From: Streptomyces xanthochromogenes
GTDB lineage: Bacteria; Actinomycetota; Actinomycetes; Streptomycetales; Streptomycetaceae
NCBI RefSeq assembly: GCF_014650455.1
Contig: NZ_BMUZ01000015.1
Span: 194,257 to 258,256 of the forward strand
Length of the DNA stretch: 64,000 nucleotides
Direction: 5' to 3'
The translations under genes and the position numbers were made by a program. Positions 24,991 to 34,293 of the stretch are shown in pieces. The first letter of the stretch is position 1. Each line of letters begins with the position of its first letter. Under the pieces are notes generated by a model. The model was not told the origin of the DNA. It saw only the letters and a program-made list of their open reading frames with translations, and did not search any database.

Positions 24991-27269
24991 TGGGGGCCGT
25001 CCGGACCGCCGCCCCGCTGCTGGGGTTCAAGCCGCACCTGCGGGTCGAGCAGGTGCCCGGTGAAGCGGTGTACCTGATCTCCGACCAGCGGGTCACCGCA
25101 CTGCACGGCGAGCAGATCGCACGGCTCGCCCCCCTCCTCGACGGCACCCGCCCCCTGGAGCGCATCGCCCAGGACACGGAGGGCGCGCTCCCCACCGGGC
25201 AGGCCGCCCGGCTGGTGTCGCGACTGACCGGTGCCGGGCTGCTCTGCGGCCGCGAGCGCCGGATGTCGCCGCAGGAGGCGGCCGAGCAGGCGTACTGGGA
25301 AGCGGCGGGACTGGACGGAACCCGGGCGGCCGACGCCCTGGCCCACGGCGCGGTACGCGTCGTAGCGGCCGGCAGCACGAGCGCGGAGGAGCTGTGCGCG
25401 GTCCTCCGCGCTGCCGGACTCACCCTCACCGACGAGCCCGCGGACCTCGCACTCGTCCTCTGCGACGACTATCTGGATCCTGAACTCGCTGTCATCGACG
25501 CCGAGTTCAGGGCCTCGGGCCGGCGCTGGCTGCCGGTGAAGGCCGAGGGCACCGAGATGTGGATCGGCCCCTTCTTCGGGGACGCGGACGGGCCCTGCTG
25601 GGCCTGCCTGGCCGAACGCCTGTGGCGCAGCCGCCCGGTGGAGGCCCACGTCCAGCGGATGCTGGGCCGTTCGGGCCCGGTGGCCCGCCCGTCCTGCACC
25701 CTGCCCGCCGCCCGCCTCGCCGCCCTCCAGCTGGCGGGGCTCGAAGCCGCCAAGTGGCTGGCCGGATACCGGGACGCGAGCCAGCAGGCGCTGCGCACGC
25801 TCGACGGGCTGACCCTCACCGGCGAACTCCACCCCGTCGTCCGCCGCCCGCAGTGCCCGAGCTGCGGCGAGCCCGGGATGACCACCGCCCAGGTGCAGGC
25901 CCCGGTCGTGCTGAGCTCGCGCATCAAGCGCGATACCGACGGAAACGGCCACCGCAGCCTCACACCTCAGCAACTCATGGAGCGGTACGGCCACTTGATC
26001 GATCCCGTCACGGGCCTGGTGCGCGGCGTGAAACGTCACGAGTGCGGCCCCGCCTTCTTCAACTCCTTCTCGGCCGGTCTCAACCCGGCTGCGGGCTCTC
26101 AGGGACTCGGCGCGATACGCGGCGGCCTGCGCGCATCCTGCGGCGGCAAGGGCGCCACCGAGATCCAGGCCAGAGTGAGTGCGCTGGCCGAGGCCCTCGA
26201 GCGTCACTCGGGTCACTTCGAGGGCGGCGAGTCCACGGTTCACGGCACCTACCGCGACCTGGCGCACGATGCGATCCACCCCGACGCCGTCCAGCTCTAC
26301 GACGAGCGGCAGTACGCGGACCGCACCGACTGGAACGAGGCCCACGGTCCCTTCCAGTACGTCGCCGACCCCTTCGACGAGGAGAGACCCACCGACTGGA
26401 CCCCGCTGTGGTCGGTGACCGAGCAGCGGCAGAAGCTGCTCCCGACAGCGCTTCTCTATTACGGCGTGCCCCAGCCGGCCGGCGCCTTCTCCTGCCTGGC
26501 CACATCCAACGGCACGGCCGCCGGGGGAACCCTGGAGGACGCCGTGCTCCAAGGCTTCCTCGAACTCGTCGAACGCGATGCGCTCGCCCTGTGGTGGTAC
26601 AACCGCACCCGCCACCCCGCGGTCGAACTCGACGCCTTCGACGACCCCTGGATCAGTGAACTGCGCCGCGTACACGCATCGTTGGGGCGTCAGGTGTGGG
26701 TGCTCGACCTCACCGCCGACCTCGGCATCCCGGTCATGGCGGCCCTGTCCAGGATTGTGGGCGCCGAACCCGGGCAGCGGCAGGACATCATGTTCGGTTT
26801 CGGTGCGCACTTCGACCCCGCCATCGCGCTGCGCCGCGCCCTGACCGAGCTCAACCAGATGATGCCGCACGTGGTGGCGCCCGACGGCAGTGTCTCCCAG
26901 GCTGTCGCGGAGGACCCCGATGTGCGCGAGTGGCTACGGACCGCCACCGTCGAGGACCACCCCTACCTCCTGCCCGCCGACTGTGCCCCGACCGGGCCCG
27001 ACACACACCCCTACACTCCGAACGACGACCTGAACGAGGACATCGAAGCGGTCGTAGGGCTGCTGCGCGGCAAGGGGATGGAACTCCTCGTACTCGACCA
27101 GACGCGGCCCGACGTCGGCCTTCCCGTGGTCAAGGTGGTGGTGCCCGGACTCAGACCCCACTGGGCCCGCTACGCCCCGGGAAGACTCTTCGACATCCCG
27201 GTGCAGCTCGGCAGACTGGCCGCGCCGACCCCGTACGAGGACCTCAACCCGGTCCCGCTGTTCCTCTGA
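24990..27269 (+). CDS. Fused E1-like/YcaO cyclodehydratase (azol(in)e RiPP biosynthesis)
   Basis: A 759-residue protein. Residues 1-90 look like the winged-helix leader-peptide-recognition region. Residues ~95-300 are an E1/ThiF-like region with two zinc CxxC pairs (CWAC at 203-206, CPSC at 289-292). Residues ~350-759 are a YcaO domain. ATP/Mg ligands of YcaO are present: ALAEALER (E401, E404), LELVERD (E525, E528) and LTELNQ (E620, Q623). The C-terminus NPVPLFL resembles the Pro-rich tail of azoline-forming YcaO enzymes. It should turn Cys/Ser/Thr of a leader-bound peptide into azolines using ATP. The start overlaps the precursor ORF by one base. Confidence 0.92.
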   Translation: MGAVRTAAPLLGFKPHLRVEQVPGEAVYLISDQRVTALHGEQIARLAPLLDGTRPLERIAQDTEGALPTGQAARLVSRLTGAGLLCGRERRMSPQEAAEQAYWEAAGLDGTRAADALAHGAVRVVAAGSTSAEELCAVLRAAGLTLTDEPADLALVLCDDYLDPELAVIDAEFRASGRRWLPVKAEGTEMWIGPFFGDADGPCWACLAERLWRSRPVEAHVQRMLGRSGPVARPSCTLPAARLAALQLAGLEAAKWLAGYRDASQQALRTLDGLTLTGELHPVVRRPQCPSCGEPGMTTAQVQAPVVLSSRIKRDTDGNGHRSLTPQQLMERYGHLIDPVTGLVRGVKRHECGPAFFNSFSAGLNPAAGSQGLGAIRGGLRASCGGKGATEIQARVSALAEALERHSGHFEGGESTVHGTYRDLAHDAIHPDAVQLYDERQYADRTDWNEAHGPFQYVADPFDEERPTDWTPLWSVTEQRQKLLPTALLYYGVPQPAGAFSCLATSNGTAAGGTLEDAVLQGFLELVERDALALWWYNRTRHPAVELDAFDDPWISELRRVHASLGRQVWVLDLTADLGIPVMAALSRIVGAEPGQRQDIMFGFGAHFDPAIALRRALTELNQMMPHVVAPDGSVSQAVAEDPDVREWLRTATVEDHPYLLPADCAPTGPDTHPYTPNDDLNEDIEAVVGLLRGKGMELLVLDQTRPDVGLPVVKVVVPGLRPHWARYAPGRLFDIPVQLGRLAAPTPYEDLNPVPLFL

Positions 27270-27319
27270 ACCGCACGTAGCACGCGAACCACACCCTGCC
27301 GGTGGAAGGACCCCCTCTC

Positions 27320-27964
27320 ATGCGTATCGACCGCCTCGCGGCCCGTGAACTCGGTGAGTTCTGGTCGCTGCGCGAGGACGTCACGGTGCTGTTCGGCCAG
27401 AGCACCGTGCTGCGTACGCCCTGGGGGGAGCTGCGCCTGGAGCGGCCGGGTCCGCTGCTGCGCGAGGCACTGCACCGGATGCAGTTCGGCCCCGTCTCGC
27501 TGGGCAACGTGGTGCCGGGCTTTCCCGGATACGACGTGCCCAAGCAGGAGTGGAACGAGGCGTCCCGCGAACTGCTCGATGCCCTCGACCCCCTCCAGCA
27601 CGTGATCGTGCGGCACCTCGCCATCGGCGCCTCTCCACTGCTGAGCGTGATACCGCTCTCGCCGGACGCCACGTTCCGCCCGCCCCCGGTCGCCCCCGGA
27701 GGTGATCTGCGAGTACCGAAGGAAGCGGTCGTGCGCAGGCCGGGGCAGGACCCCGTGCTCTCGTACGAGGGCTGCGACCACCGGGTCGAACTGCACGGCC
27801 CCGACGCTCCGCGACTGCTGTTCCACCTCCAGGGGGGCAAGGGCGATTTTCGGTCACCGGGCGACGTTCCGCTGCCGCGGAGCGTCGTCCAGGCCGCGCG
27901 CGCCTACGCGGTCGCCGCCGGAGTGCTCTCCGCCATCGACCTCAGAGGTGCGGCCCGCCTGTGA
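27320..27964 (+). CDS. SagB N-terminal-domain-like protein lacking the nitroreductase domain
   Basis: A 214-residue protein starting MRIDRLAARELGEFWSLRED. The segment FWSLREDVTVLF plus the winged-helix-like LLREALHRMQFGPVSLGNVVPG resembles the front part of SagB-type azoline dehydrogenases, but no FMN nitroreductase domain follows. The frame simply ends. It may be a scaffold or partner for the upstream cyclodehydratase, or a remnant. The ATG at 27320 has GGAAGGA upstream, and a GTG at 27302 lies inside that site. It follows the YcaO gene by 50 bp on the same strand. Confidence 0.7.
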   Translation: MRIDRLAARELGEFWSLREDVTVLFGQSTVLRTPWGELRLERPGPLLREALHRMQFGPVSLGNVVPGFPGYDVPKQEWNEASRELLDALDPLQHVIVRHLAIGASPLLSVIPLSPDATFRPPPVAPGGDLRVPKEAVVRRPGQDPVLSYEGCDHRVELHGPDAPRLLFHLQGGKGDFRSPGDVPLPRSVVQAARAYAVAAGVLSAIDLRGAARL

Positions 27965-28059
27965 GAACCGGTCGAGCACTACAGATCCGGCCGCGGAATT
28001 GCCTATGATCCGGTCCGGAGACGTGCTTCTGACCGGGCACCGAAAACCATGGGGGACAG

Positions 28060-30438
28060 TTGAAAGCAGGAATAGTCGACCAGGGGGAGATTTCTTCCGC
28101 TGATGTCGGCAGCCAGGTGCTGCCGCCGAGAAAAGCCATCGCCATCACCGCCGTGGTGCTGGTCGGCTTCTTCGTCATCGACGGCTCGTACGTGTGGCTG
28201 GAGCAGCCACCGCGGTGGGAGCTCGTCGCCGGACTCCTGGGCTTCGCCGCCATCCTGGGATTGCAACTCGGCCATTCCTTTCCGAACCTCGCGCCGTGGT
28301 CTCCCCGTTACCGGTACGCGACCTGGGCGGCCCAGGGGCTGCTCACGTATCTGCCGATCCTCGCCTTCGGAGTCGGCTGGGGCGGGATGACGGAGTTCTT
28401 CACGGCCTCGGCCGTGCTGGTGTTCCCCGCGACGATCGGCTGGCCGCTGTTCTGTCTGGCGGCGGTCGGAGACAGCCTCGTCTTCCTTCACTACGGGACC
28501 GGCTGGGAAACCGGCGTGTACGCGGTGATCGAGGCTGTATTGATCCCGCTCATCGTCATCGGGCTCTCGCGGATGTCCGACATGATCGTGAAGCTGCACC
28601 GCTCGCGCGAGGAGCTCTCCCGCCTGGCCGTCGCCAGCGAACGGCTGCGTTTTGCAAGGGACTTGCACGACGTCCTCGGCTTCAGCCTGTCCGCGATCTC
28701 CCTCAAGTGCGAACTCGCCTACCGGCTGCTTGCCGACGCGCCCGCCAAGGCCCACGAGGAACTCGGAGAGGTGCTCCGCACCTCGCGCAAGGCGCTGGCC
28801 GACGTGCGATCGGTCAGTCGCGGATACCGTGAGATGTCGTTGTCCGGCGAGGCCAACGCCGCAGTCTCCATGCTGTCCGCGGCGGGAATCCGCACCAGCA
28901 TGAACGTCGACGGTGCGGCTCTGCCCGCCGTGGTGGACACGGTCCTCGCGACCGTGCTGCGCGAGGGTCTGACGAACATGCTCCGGCACAGCAAGGCCGA
29001 ACAGTGCGAGATCCGGGCCGTATGCCGCGACGGCAGCGCCGTGCTGACGCTCGCCAACGATGGAATCGGCCGATCGCGGATCCCGAAGAGCGGCACGCAC
29101 AGTGGCCTGGCCGCGCTCGACTCCCGGATCCAGGAACTCGGTGGCACCCTGACCCACGGGCCCGACGGGCAGGGCTGGTTCCGGCTCAAGGCAGTCGTGC
29201 CGCTGCCCGCCCACGCCGACGGGGAACCCGGCCCGGGCCGCGCCACCGCGCCCGAGGCCGCCGACACCGATCGGCCGACTCTGTCACCTCGGGGCCTGGG
29301 CCATCCCGACATCGTCCCGCGTGCGGCCTCGGCGATCGCGTTCGCGGTTCTGGTCGGCTACTTCCTGGCCTACTCGGAGATAGCCATGGCCTACCACCCC
29401 GCCTTCGGCCACGGGCTCGCAGTGGAGCTCTGTCTGTCGGCCACGCTCGTCATCCAGCTGGCCATCTCTTTCCAGTGGCGCTTCGCCAGGCTGGCGCGCC
29501 GGGGGCGGGCACTGCGCCACGGGGCCCTGGCGGCGTTGCTCCTGCTCCAATTCGTTCCGCCCGTCTTCCTCGGCCAGACCTGGGTGGGGCTGCCGGGATT
29601 CGTCGCCGGTGCGGCTCTTCTCACCCTTCCGGCCGCGGCGGCCTGGCCCCTGCTCACCGCCGTCACGGTGGCCTGCGGTATCGAGCTGTACGCCGCGGGC
29701 AACGCACCGTGGGACATCACATGGCAGAGCGCCTACACGGTCACGTGCGCCCTGGTCGTCTTCGGCCTGTCCCGCATGGCGCAGCTCGCCTCCGAACTGC
29801 ACCGCTCCCGTACCGAGATCGCCCGCCTCGCGGTGACGACGGAACGTCTGCGCTTCGCTCGTGATCTGCACGATCTGCTGGGGTTCAGCCTGTCCGCGAT
29901 CACGCTGAAGTGCGAGCTGGTTCGGCGGCTCGCACCCACCCGGCCGGTGCAGGCACAGGCGGAGTTGACCGAGGTGCTGGGGATCGCACGGCAGGCCCTT
30001 GCCGATGTGCGTACGGTCGCCGAGGGGCGCCAGCGGATGAGCCTGACCGCCGAGGCGGAGAGCGCGACCGCGATGCTGGCCGGGGTGGGGATCCGGGCGA
30101 CCGTCGACACCGACTGCGGTGAACTTCCCGACGACGTGGAGACGGTCCTCGCCACCATGCTGCGGGAGGGCCTGACCAACATGCTGCGGCACAGCAAGGC
30201 CGCCCACTGTGAGATCACCGCGGAGCGCACCGCGGCCGGAGTGCGCCTGACGCTCGTCAACGACGGGGTGGATGGCTGCTCGGACAGGGGGCTCGACTCG
30301 AAGGTCAACGGCGGCAGCGGGATCGGGAATCTGACCACCAGGGTCAGCGCGGTGAACGGCCGTCTGGAGGCGGGGGCGCGGCCGGGCGGGCGGTTCGAGC
30401 TGAAGGCGGAGGTCGAACTCCTCGCCACTGCGGCCTGA
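28060..30438 (+). CDS. Double-headed DesK-type sensor histidine kinase (copy 1)
   Basis: A 792-residue membrane protein with two complete sensor-kinase modules in tandem. Each has about five membrane helices, a HisKA_3 box (ARDLHDVLGFSLSAISLK, His203; ARDLHDLLGFSLSAITLK, His604) and a HATPase end (EGLTNMLRHSK, NDGIG / NDGVD). The first catalytic module ends near residue 385 and the second membrane part begins near residue 420. NarL/DesK-type kinases normally have one module of about 400 residues. The probable start is TTG 28060 after GGGGGA, since no ATG or GTG fits. The partner is likely the response regulator at 32969-33583. It follows the RiPP-like genes on the same strand. Confidence 0.9.
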   Translation: MKAGIVDQGEISSADVGSQVLPPRKAIAITAVVLVGFFVIDGSYVWLEQPPRWELVAGLLGFAAILGLQLGHSFPNLAPWSPRYRYATWAAQGLLTYLPILAFGVGWGGMTEFFTASAVLVFPATIGWPLFCLAAVGDSLVFLHYGTGWETGVYAVIEAVLIPLIVIGLSRMSDMIVKLHRSREELSRLAVASERLRFARDLHDVLGFSLSAISLKCELAYRLLADAPAKAHEELGEVLRTSRKALADVRSVSRGYREMSLSGEANAAVSMLSAAGIRTSMNVDGAALPAVVDTVLATVLREGLTNMLRHSKAEQCEIRAVCRDGSAVLTLANDGIGRSRIPKSGTHSGLAALDSRIQELGGTLTHGPDGQGWFRLKAVVPLPAHADGEPGPGRATAPEAADTDRPTLSPRGLGHPDIVPRAASAIAFAVLVGYFLAYSEIAMAYHPAFGHGLAVELCLSATLVIQLAISFQWRFARLARRGRALRHGALAALLLLQFVPPVFLGQTWVGLPGFVAGAALLTLPAAAAWPLLTAVTVACGIELYAAGNAPWDITWQSAYTVTCALVVFGLSRMAQLASELHRSRTEIARLAVTTERLRFARDLHDLLGFSLSAITLKCELVRRLAPTRPVQAQAELTEVLGIARQALADVRTVAEGRQRMSLTAEAESATAMLAGVGIRATVDTDCGELPDDVETVLATMLREGLTNMLRHSKAAHCEITAERTAAGVRLTLVNDGVDGCSDRGLDSKVNGGSGIGNLTTRVSAVNGRLEAGARPGGRFELKAEVELLATAA

Positions 30439-30475
30439 TTGAACGCTGGGCGACGAGCCGGCCACAACCGAAGAG

Positions 30476-32887
30476 ATGCAAGCTCATGGGGGAGAGTTGG
30501 GGACCGATGCGGCCTGCCGCACGGGTGGGCAACCCGTACGCGGGGGACCGGTGCGTGGGGAACGGGTGCGTGGGGACGGGCGGGCGCTGCCGCGGCGTAC
30601 GGCGGTCGCCATCACCGCGGGGGTGCTGCTCGGCCTCTGCACGATCGACGGCAGCCATGTGTGGGTCGAGCGCCCGTCGGTGTGGCACGGGGCCGCCGCG
30701 GTGCTCGGCTTCGCCGGGATCATGGGGCTGCAACTGGTGCACTCCTTCCCGGGGTTCATCCCCCGGCTGGGGCGCTACCGCTATGCGACCTGGGCGCTGC
30801 TCGGGTTGCTCTCGTACGCTCCGATCGCCGTGTTCGGGGCCGCGTGGGGCGGGATGACCGAGTTCTTCGCGGCCTCGGCGGTGCTGGTCTTCCCGGCGGC
30901 GCTCGGGTGGCCGCTCTTCGCTTGCGCGGTCGCCGGGGAGTTCGTGCTCTTCCACCAACTGCGCTTCGGCGCGGGCGAGTTCGTGTACGGCGGCATCGAG
31001 GCGGTGCTGATTCCGCTCGTCGTCATCGGGCTCTCCCGGATGTCCGACATGATCGACCGGCTGCACGCCTCGCGCGAGGAGCTGTCCCGCCTCGCGGTCG
31101 CGGGGGAGCGGTTACGGTTCGCGCGCGACCTGCACGACGTCCTCGGACTCAGCCTGTCCGTGATCTCCCTGAAGTGCGAGCTGGCCCACCGGCTGCTCGT
31201 GGACGCGCCCGGCACGGCGCAGGCCGAGGTCGCCGAGGTGCTGCGCACCGCGCGCAAGGCACTCGCCGACGTGCGGTCGGTCAGCCGCGGCTACCGGCAG
31301 ATGTCCCTGTCCGACGAGGCGAACGCGGCCGTCTCGATGCTCTCGGCGGCGGGCATCGACACCACCGTGCGCCACCGCTGCGGCGAACTGCCCGCCGCCG
31401 TGGACACCGTCCTCGCCGCCGTGCTCGGCGAGGGCCTGACCAACATGCTGCGGCACAGCAGGGCCGAGCGCTGCGTCATCACCACCGAGCGCGGCGGGGG
31501 CGTTGCCGTGCTCGTGCTCGGCAACGACGGCGTCGGCCGCGGCCGGGCCACGAAGCCGGAGCCGGGCAGCGGTCTGGCCGCGCTCGATTCCCGCCTGCGC
31601 GAACTCGGCGGCTCCCTCACCCACGGTGCCGACGGCCGGGGCTGGTTCCGGCTGCGGGCGGTCGTCCCGCTGCGGCAGGAGGCCGTCGCACCGGACGCCG
31701 ACGGCCGGGGCCGGCGGACCGCGGGCGGCGACCGGCGCAGGGCCGCCCGGGTCGGGCACACCGATGTGATGCCCGGCGCCGCGAGCGCGATCACCCTCGC
31801 CGTCCTGGTCGGCTACTTCCTGGCGTACTCGGCCGAGGGCTGGTCCTACGCCCCGTACGCGCACGGCCTGCCCACCGTGGAGTTGTGTCTGCTCGGCTGT
31901 CTCGCGCTCCAGCTCGCCGAGTCCTTCCACCGGCGCTTCTCCTGGGGCCCGCGCTGGCGGGGGCGGGTGCGGTTCGGGGCGCTGGGGTTCCAGGCGCTGC
32001 TCCAGTTCGTGCCGTTCTGGGTGTTCGGCAAGGAGTGGGCGGGGCTGCCCGGCTTCCTCGCCGGGTCGGCGCTGCTCGCGCTGCCCGCGCCGCTGGCCTG
32101 GCCGGTTCTGGTGCTGGTCACCGCGGCGGGAGCCGGGGCCCAGTACGCGGTGGGGGTGCCCGTGCCGGACGTGATCTACGAGGCCGCGTACACGCCGATC
32201 TGCGCGGTGGTCGTCTTCGGACTGACCAGGATGGCCCAGCTCGCCGCCGAACTGCACCGCTCCCGCGCCGAGATCGCCCGGCTCGCGGTGACGAGCGAGC
32301 GTCTGCGGTTCGCGCGCGACCTGCACGATCTGCTGGGGTTCAGCCTGTCCGCGATCACGCTCAAGTGCGAGCTGGTGCGCCGGCTCGCGCCGACCCGGCC
32401 GGTGCAGGCGCGGCACGAACTGACCGAGGTGCTCGGCATCGTGCGCGACGCGCTCGCCGACGTGCGCGCCGTGGCGGGCGGCAGCCGGCCGATGTGCCTG
32501 ACCGCCGAGGCCGAGCACGCCATGGCGATGCTGACCGGCGCCGGCATCCACGCCACCGTCCGCCTGGACTGCGGCGAACTGCCCGGTGACGTGGAGACCG
32601 TGCTCGCCACGATGGTCCGCGAGGGCCTGACGAACATGCTCCGGCACAGCAGACCGGCCCGCTGCGAGATCACCGCGGTGCGGACGGCGGGCGCGGTGCG
32701 GCTGACCCTCGTCAACGACGGGGCCCAGGCCGGACGGTGCCCGGAACGCGCCGAGCGGCTCGCCGGGGGCAGCGGCATCGGCAATCTGACGACACGCGTC
32801 GAGGCGGTCAACGGGCGGCTCACCGCGGGGCCGCGCCCCGACGGACGGTTCGAACTGCGGGCCGATGTCGCCCTGCTCCTGGCCTGA
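30476..32887 (+). CDS. Double-headed DesK-type sensor histidine kinase (copy 2)
   Basis: An 803-residue protein of the same two-module layout as its upstream neighbour and clearly its duplicate. The phospho-acceptors are His220 (ARDLHDVLGLSLSVISLK) and His617 (ARDLHDLLGFSLSAITLK), with membrane helices before each. The C-terminus GNLTTRVEAVNGRL is nearly identical to copy 1. The ATG at 30476 has a poor ribosome site. By comparison with copy 1, an in-frame TTG at 30497 after GGGGGAGAG is an equally good start. The gap to copy 1 is 37 bp. It ends facing the response regulator gene. Confidence 0.9.
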   Translation: MQAHGGELGTDAACRTGGQPVRGGPVRGERVRGDGRALPRRTAVAITAGVLLGLCTIDGSHVWVERPSVWHGAAAVLGFAGIMGLQLVHSFPGFIPRLGRYRYATWALLGLLSYAPIAVFGAAWGGMTEFFAASAVLVFPAALGWPLFACAVAGEFVLFHQLRFGAGEFVYGGIEAVLIPLVVIGLSRMSDMIDRLHASREELSRLAVAGERLRFARDLHDVLGLSLSVISLKCELAHRLLVDAPGTAQAEVAEVLRTARKALADVRSVSRGYRQMSLSDEANAAVSMLSAAGIDTTVRHRCGELPAAVDTVLAAVLGEGLTNMLRHSRAERCVITTERGGGVAVLVLGNDGVGRGRATKPEPGSGLAALDSRLRELGGSLTHGADGRGWFRLRAVVPLRQEAVAPDADGRGRRTAGGDRRRAARVGHTDVMPGAASAITLAVLVGYFLAYSAEGWSYAPYAHGLPTVELCLLGCLALQLAESFHRRFSWGPRWRGRVRFGALGFQALLQFVPFWVFGKEWAGLPGFLAGSALLALPAPLAWPVLVLVTAAGAGAQYAVGVPVPDVIYEAAYTPICAVVVFGLTRMAQLAAELHRSRAEIARLAVTSERLRFARDLHDLLGFSLSAITLKCELVRRLAPTRPVQARHELTEVLGIVRDALADVRAVAGGSRPMCLTAEAEHAMAMLTGAGIHATVRLDCGELPGDVETVLATMVREGLTNMLRHSRPARCEITAVRTAGAVRLTLVNDGAQAGRCPERAERLAGGSGIGNLTTRVEAVNGRLTAGPRPDGRFELRADVALLLA

Positions 32888-32968
32888 GGAAGGCCGCGGC
32901 CCCATCCGTAGAGAAACGTTTCAGCCGGGGCTGTGGCGGCAGCCGCCGGACTCGGCCGGGGCCGGCGC

Positions 32969-33583
32969 TCAGACCGAGTGCAGCCAGCCCGCCTCGCGGG
33001 CGATACGGATGGCATCGACCCGGTTACGCGCGTTGAGCTTGCTGACGGCCGAGGTCAGATAGTTGCGTACGGTGCCGGAGGAGAGGTGGAGGCGGGACGC
33101 GATCTGGCCGGCCTCCATGCCCTCGGAGGCGAGCTGCAGCACTTCGCGCTCGCGGTCGGTGAGCGGGGACGGGCCCGAGTCGAGCGTGGCGAGCGCGAGT
33201 TGCGGGTCGATGACGCGCTCGCCCGCCGCGACCTGACGGATCGCGGCGCACAGGCTGTCCGGGTCGGAGTCCTTCGGGAGGAAGCCGGAGACGTGGGCGG
33301 CCAGGGCCCGTCTGAGGTTTCCCGGTCTGCCCAGGCTGGTCAGGATGAGCGTGCGGCACTCCGGTACCGAGGTGTGCAGTCCGGCGGCGGCGGTGATCCC
33401 GTCGGTGCCGGGCAGGTCGATGTCGAGAACGGCGACATCCGGCCGCATCGCCATCGCGGTCGGCACGATGTCCGTCCCCGACGACAGCTCGGCGACCACT
33501 TCCAGGTCGGACTCCAGTTCAATGAGCGACACCAATGCCTTGCGCAGCATATGCATGTCTTCGGCAATCAGAACTCGCACCAT
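32969..33583 (-). CDS. LuxR/NarL-family response regulator (DesR-like)
   Basis: A 204-residue regulator with a receiver domain (phospho-acceptor Asp in VAVLDIDLPGTDG, Lys in GFLPKDSD) and a C-terminal LuxR helix-turn-helix (SPLTDREREVLQLASEGM, then GTVRNYLTSAVSKL). DesK-type kinases pair with this class. It is convergent with the double-kinase genes, and no other candidate partner lies nearby. The ATG at 33583 has GGGGGGC upstream. Its promoter lies in an AT-richer patch near 33618-33640 shared with the rightward unit. Confidence 0.94.
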   Translation of the reverse strand: MVRVLIAEDMHMLRKALVSLIELESDLEVVAELSSGTDIVPTAMAMRPDVAVLDIDLPGTDGITAAAGLHTSVPECRTLILTSLGRPGNLRRALAAHVSGFLPKDSDPDSLCAAIRQVAAGERVIDPQLALATLDSGPSPLTDREREVLQLASEGMEAGQIASRLHLSSGTVRNYLTSAVSKLNARNRVDAIRIAREAGWLHSV

Positions 33584-33809
33584 GGTGCCCCCCGTTGTGC
33601 TGGATCATGGGTCGGTTGCTAAGGATTATGCAATAGGCCGCCGCCGGATCCCGGGGCTGAGAGTAATCCGGCACATGCCGTTTGAGGACCGGTACGCGCG
33701 CTTCGGTACCCGCACCTTTCAGCCAGAACCCGACCACGGCTCAAGTGGTCGCTCCCATCCTCCCTCCACCCAGGCGCCGTCCGGCGGCCGGGGGGAAGGG
33801 AGAGGTGAC

Positions 33810-33851
33810 GTGAACATGAACGGACACCCCAGCTCGGAAGGTGTTCTCTGA
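33810..33851 (+). CDS. Possible 13-codon leader mini-ORF
   Basis: GTG 33810 (or the in-frame ATG 33816) begins a tiny ORF, MNMNGHPSSEGVL, that follows a strong ribosome site (AAGGGAGAGG) and stops two bases before the next gene's ATG at 33853. It may couple translation of that gene. It could also be chance. Confidence 0.3.
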   Translation: MNMNGHPSSEGVL

Positions 33852-33852
33852 C

Positions 33853-34191
33853 ATGGCCCGCGGGAAGAACCCGGACGTTCCGGGCGGAGTCGAAGGCTCC
33901 GCCCGTCGCCGTCCCAAGGGCACATGGCGCCGCCTCGTCGGCCGCTACCTGCGACCTCTGGGCGAAGCCCTCATGGTGCACGGCGGTGTTGACATGTATC
34001 TGACGGCAGCCGATGGGAACAGGGCCCGCCTGCACTCGCTCGACAGCGGCTTCCGGCTGATGCTGCGCACCGACGCCGACGGCCCGCCACCCGGCCATCC
34101 CGAACGGCTGCGCCCCGACGTCCCGCTCACCCGCCAGGAACTCGCGCTCCTGCAGGACCTCCTGAACGAGGTGCCCGGACACAGAAGATGA
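33853..34191 (+). CDS. Small basic protein of unknown function
   Basis: A 112-residue protein I do not recognise. The N-terminus is rich in Arg/Lys (ARRRPKGTWRRLVGRYL). The middle part, HGGVDMYLTAADGNRARLHSL, could be a small beta-rich domain, and the C-terminus is helical (TRQELALLQDLLNEV). There is no carrier-protein Ser motif and no membrane segment. The ATG at 33853 has GGAAGG 12 bp upstream. It sits between the response regulator (divergent) and the fatty acyl-AMP ligase (same strand, 102 bp on). Confidence 0.6.
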   Translation: MARGKNPDVPGGVEGSARRRPKGTWRRLVGRYLRPLGEALMVHGGVDMYLTAADGNRARLHSLDSGFRLMLRTDADGPPPGHPERLRPDVPLTRQELALLQDLLNEVPGHRR

Positions 34192-34293
34192 GCGGCCCGT
34201 CCGCCGCAGCACAGTTGATCTTCAAGTACCCGTCGAGGGGAGACGCGCAGAGTAGGGGAACCAACCATCCGTCCGAGCACCAGGGAGCAGAGG

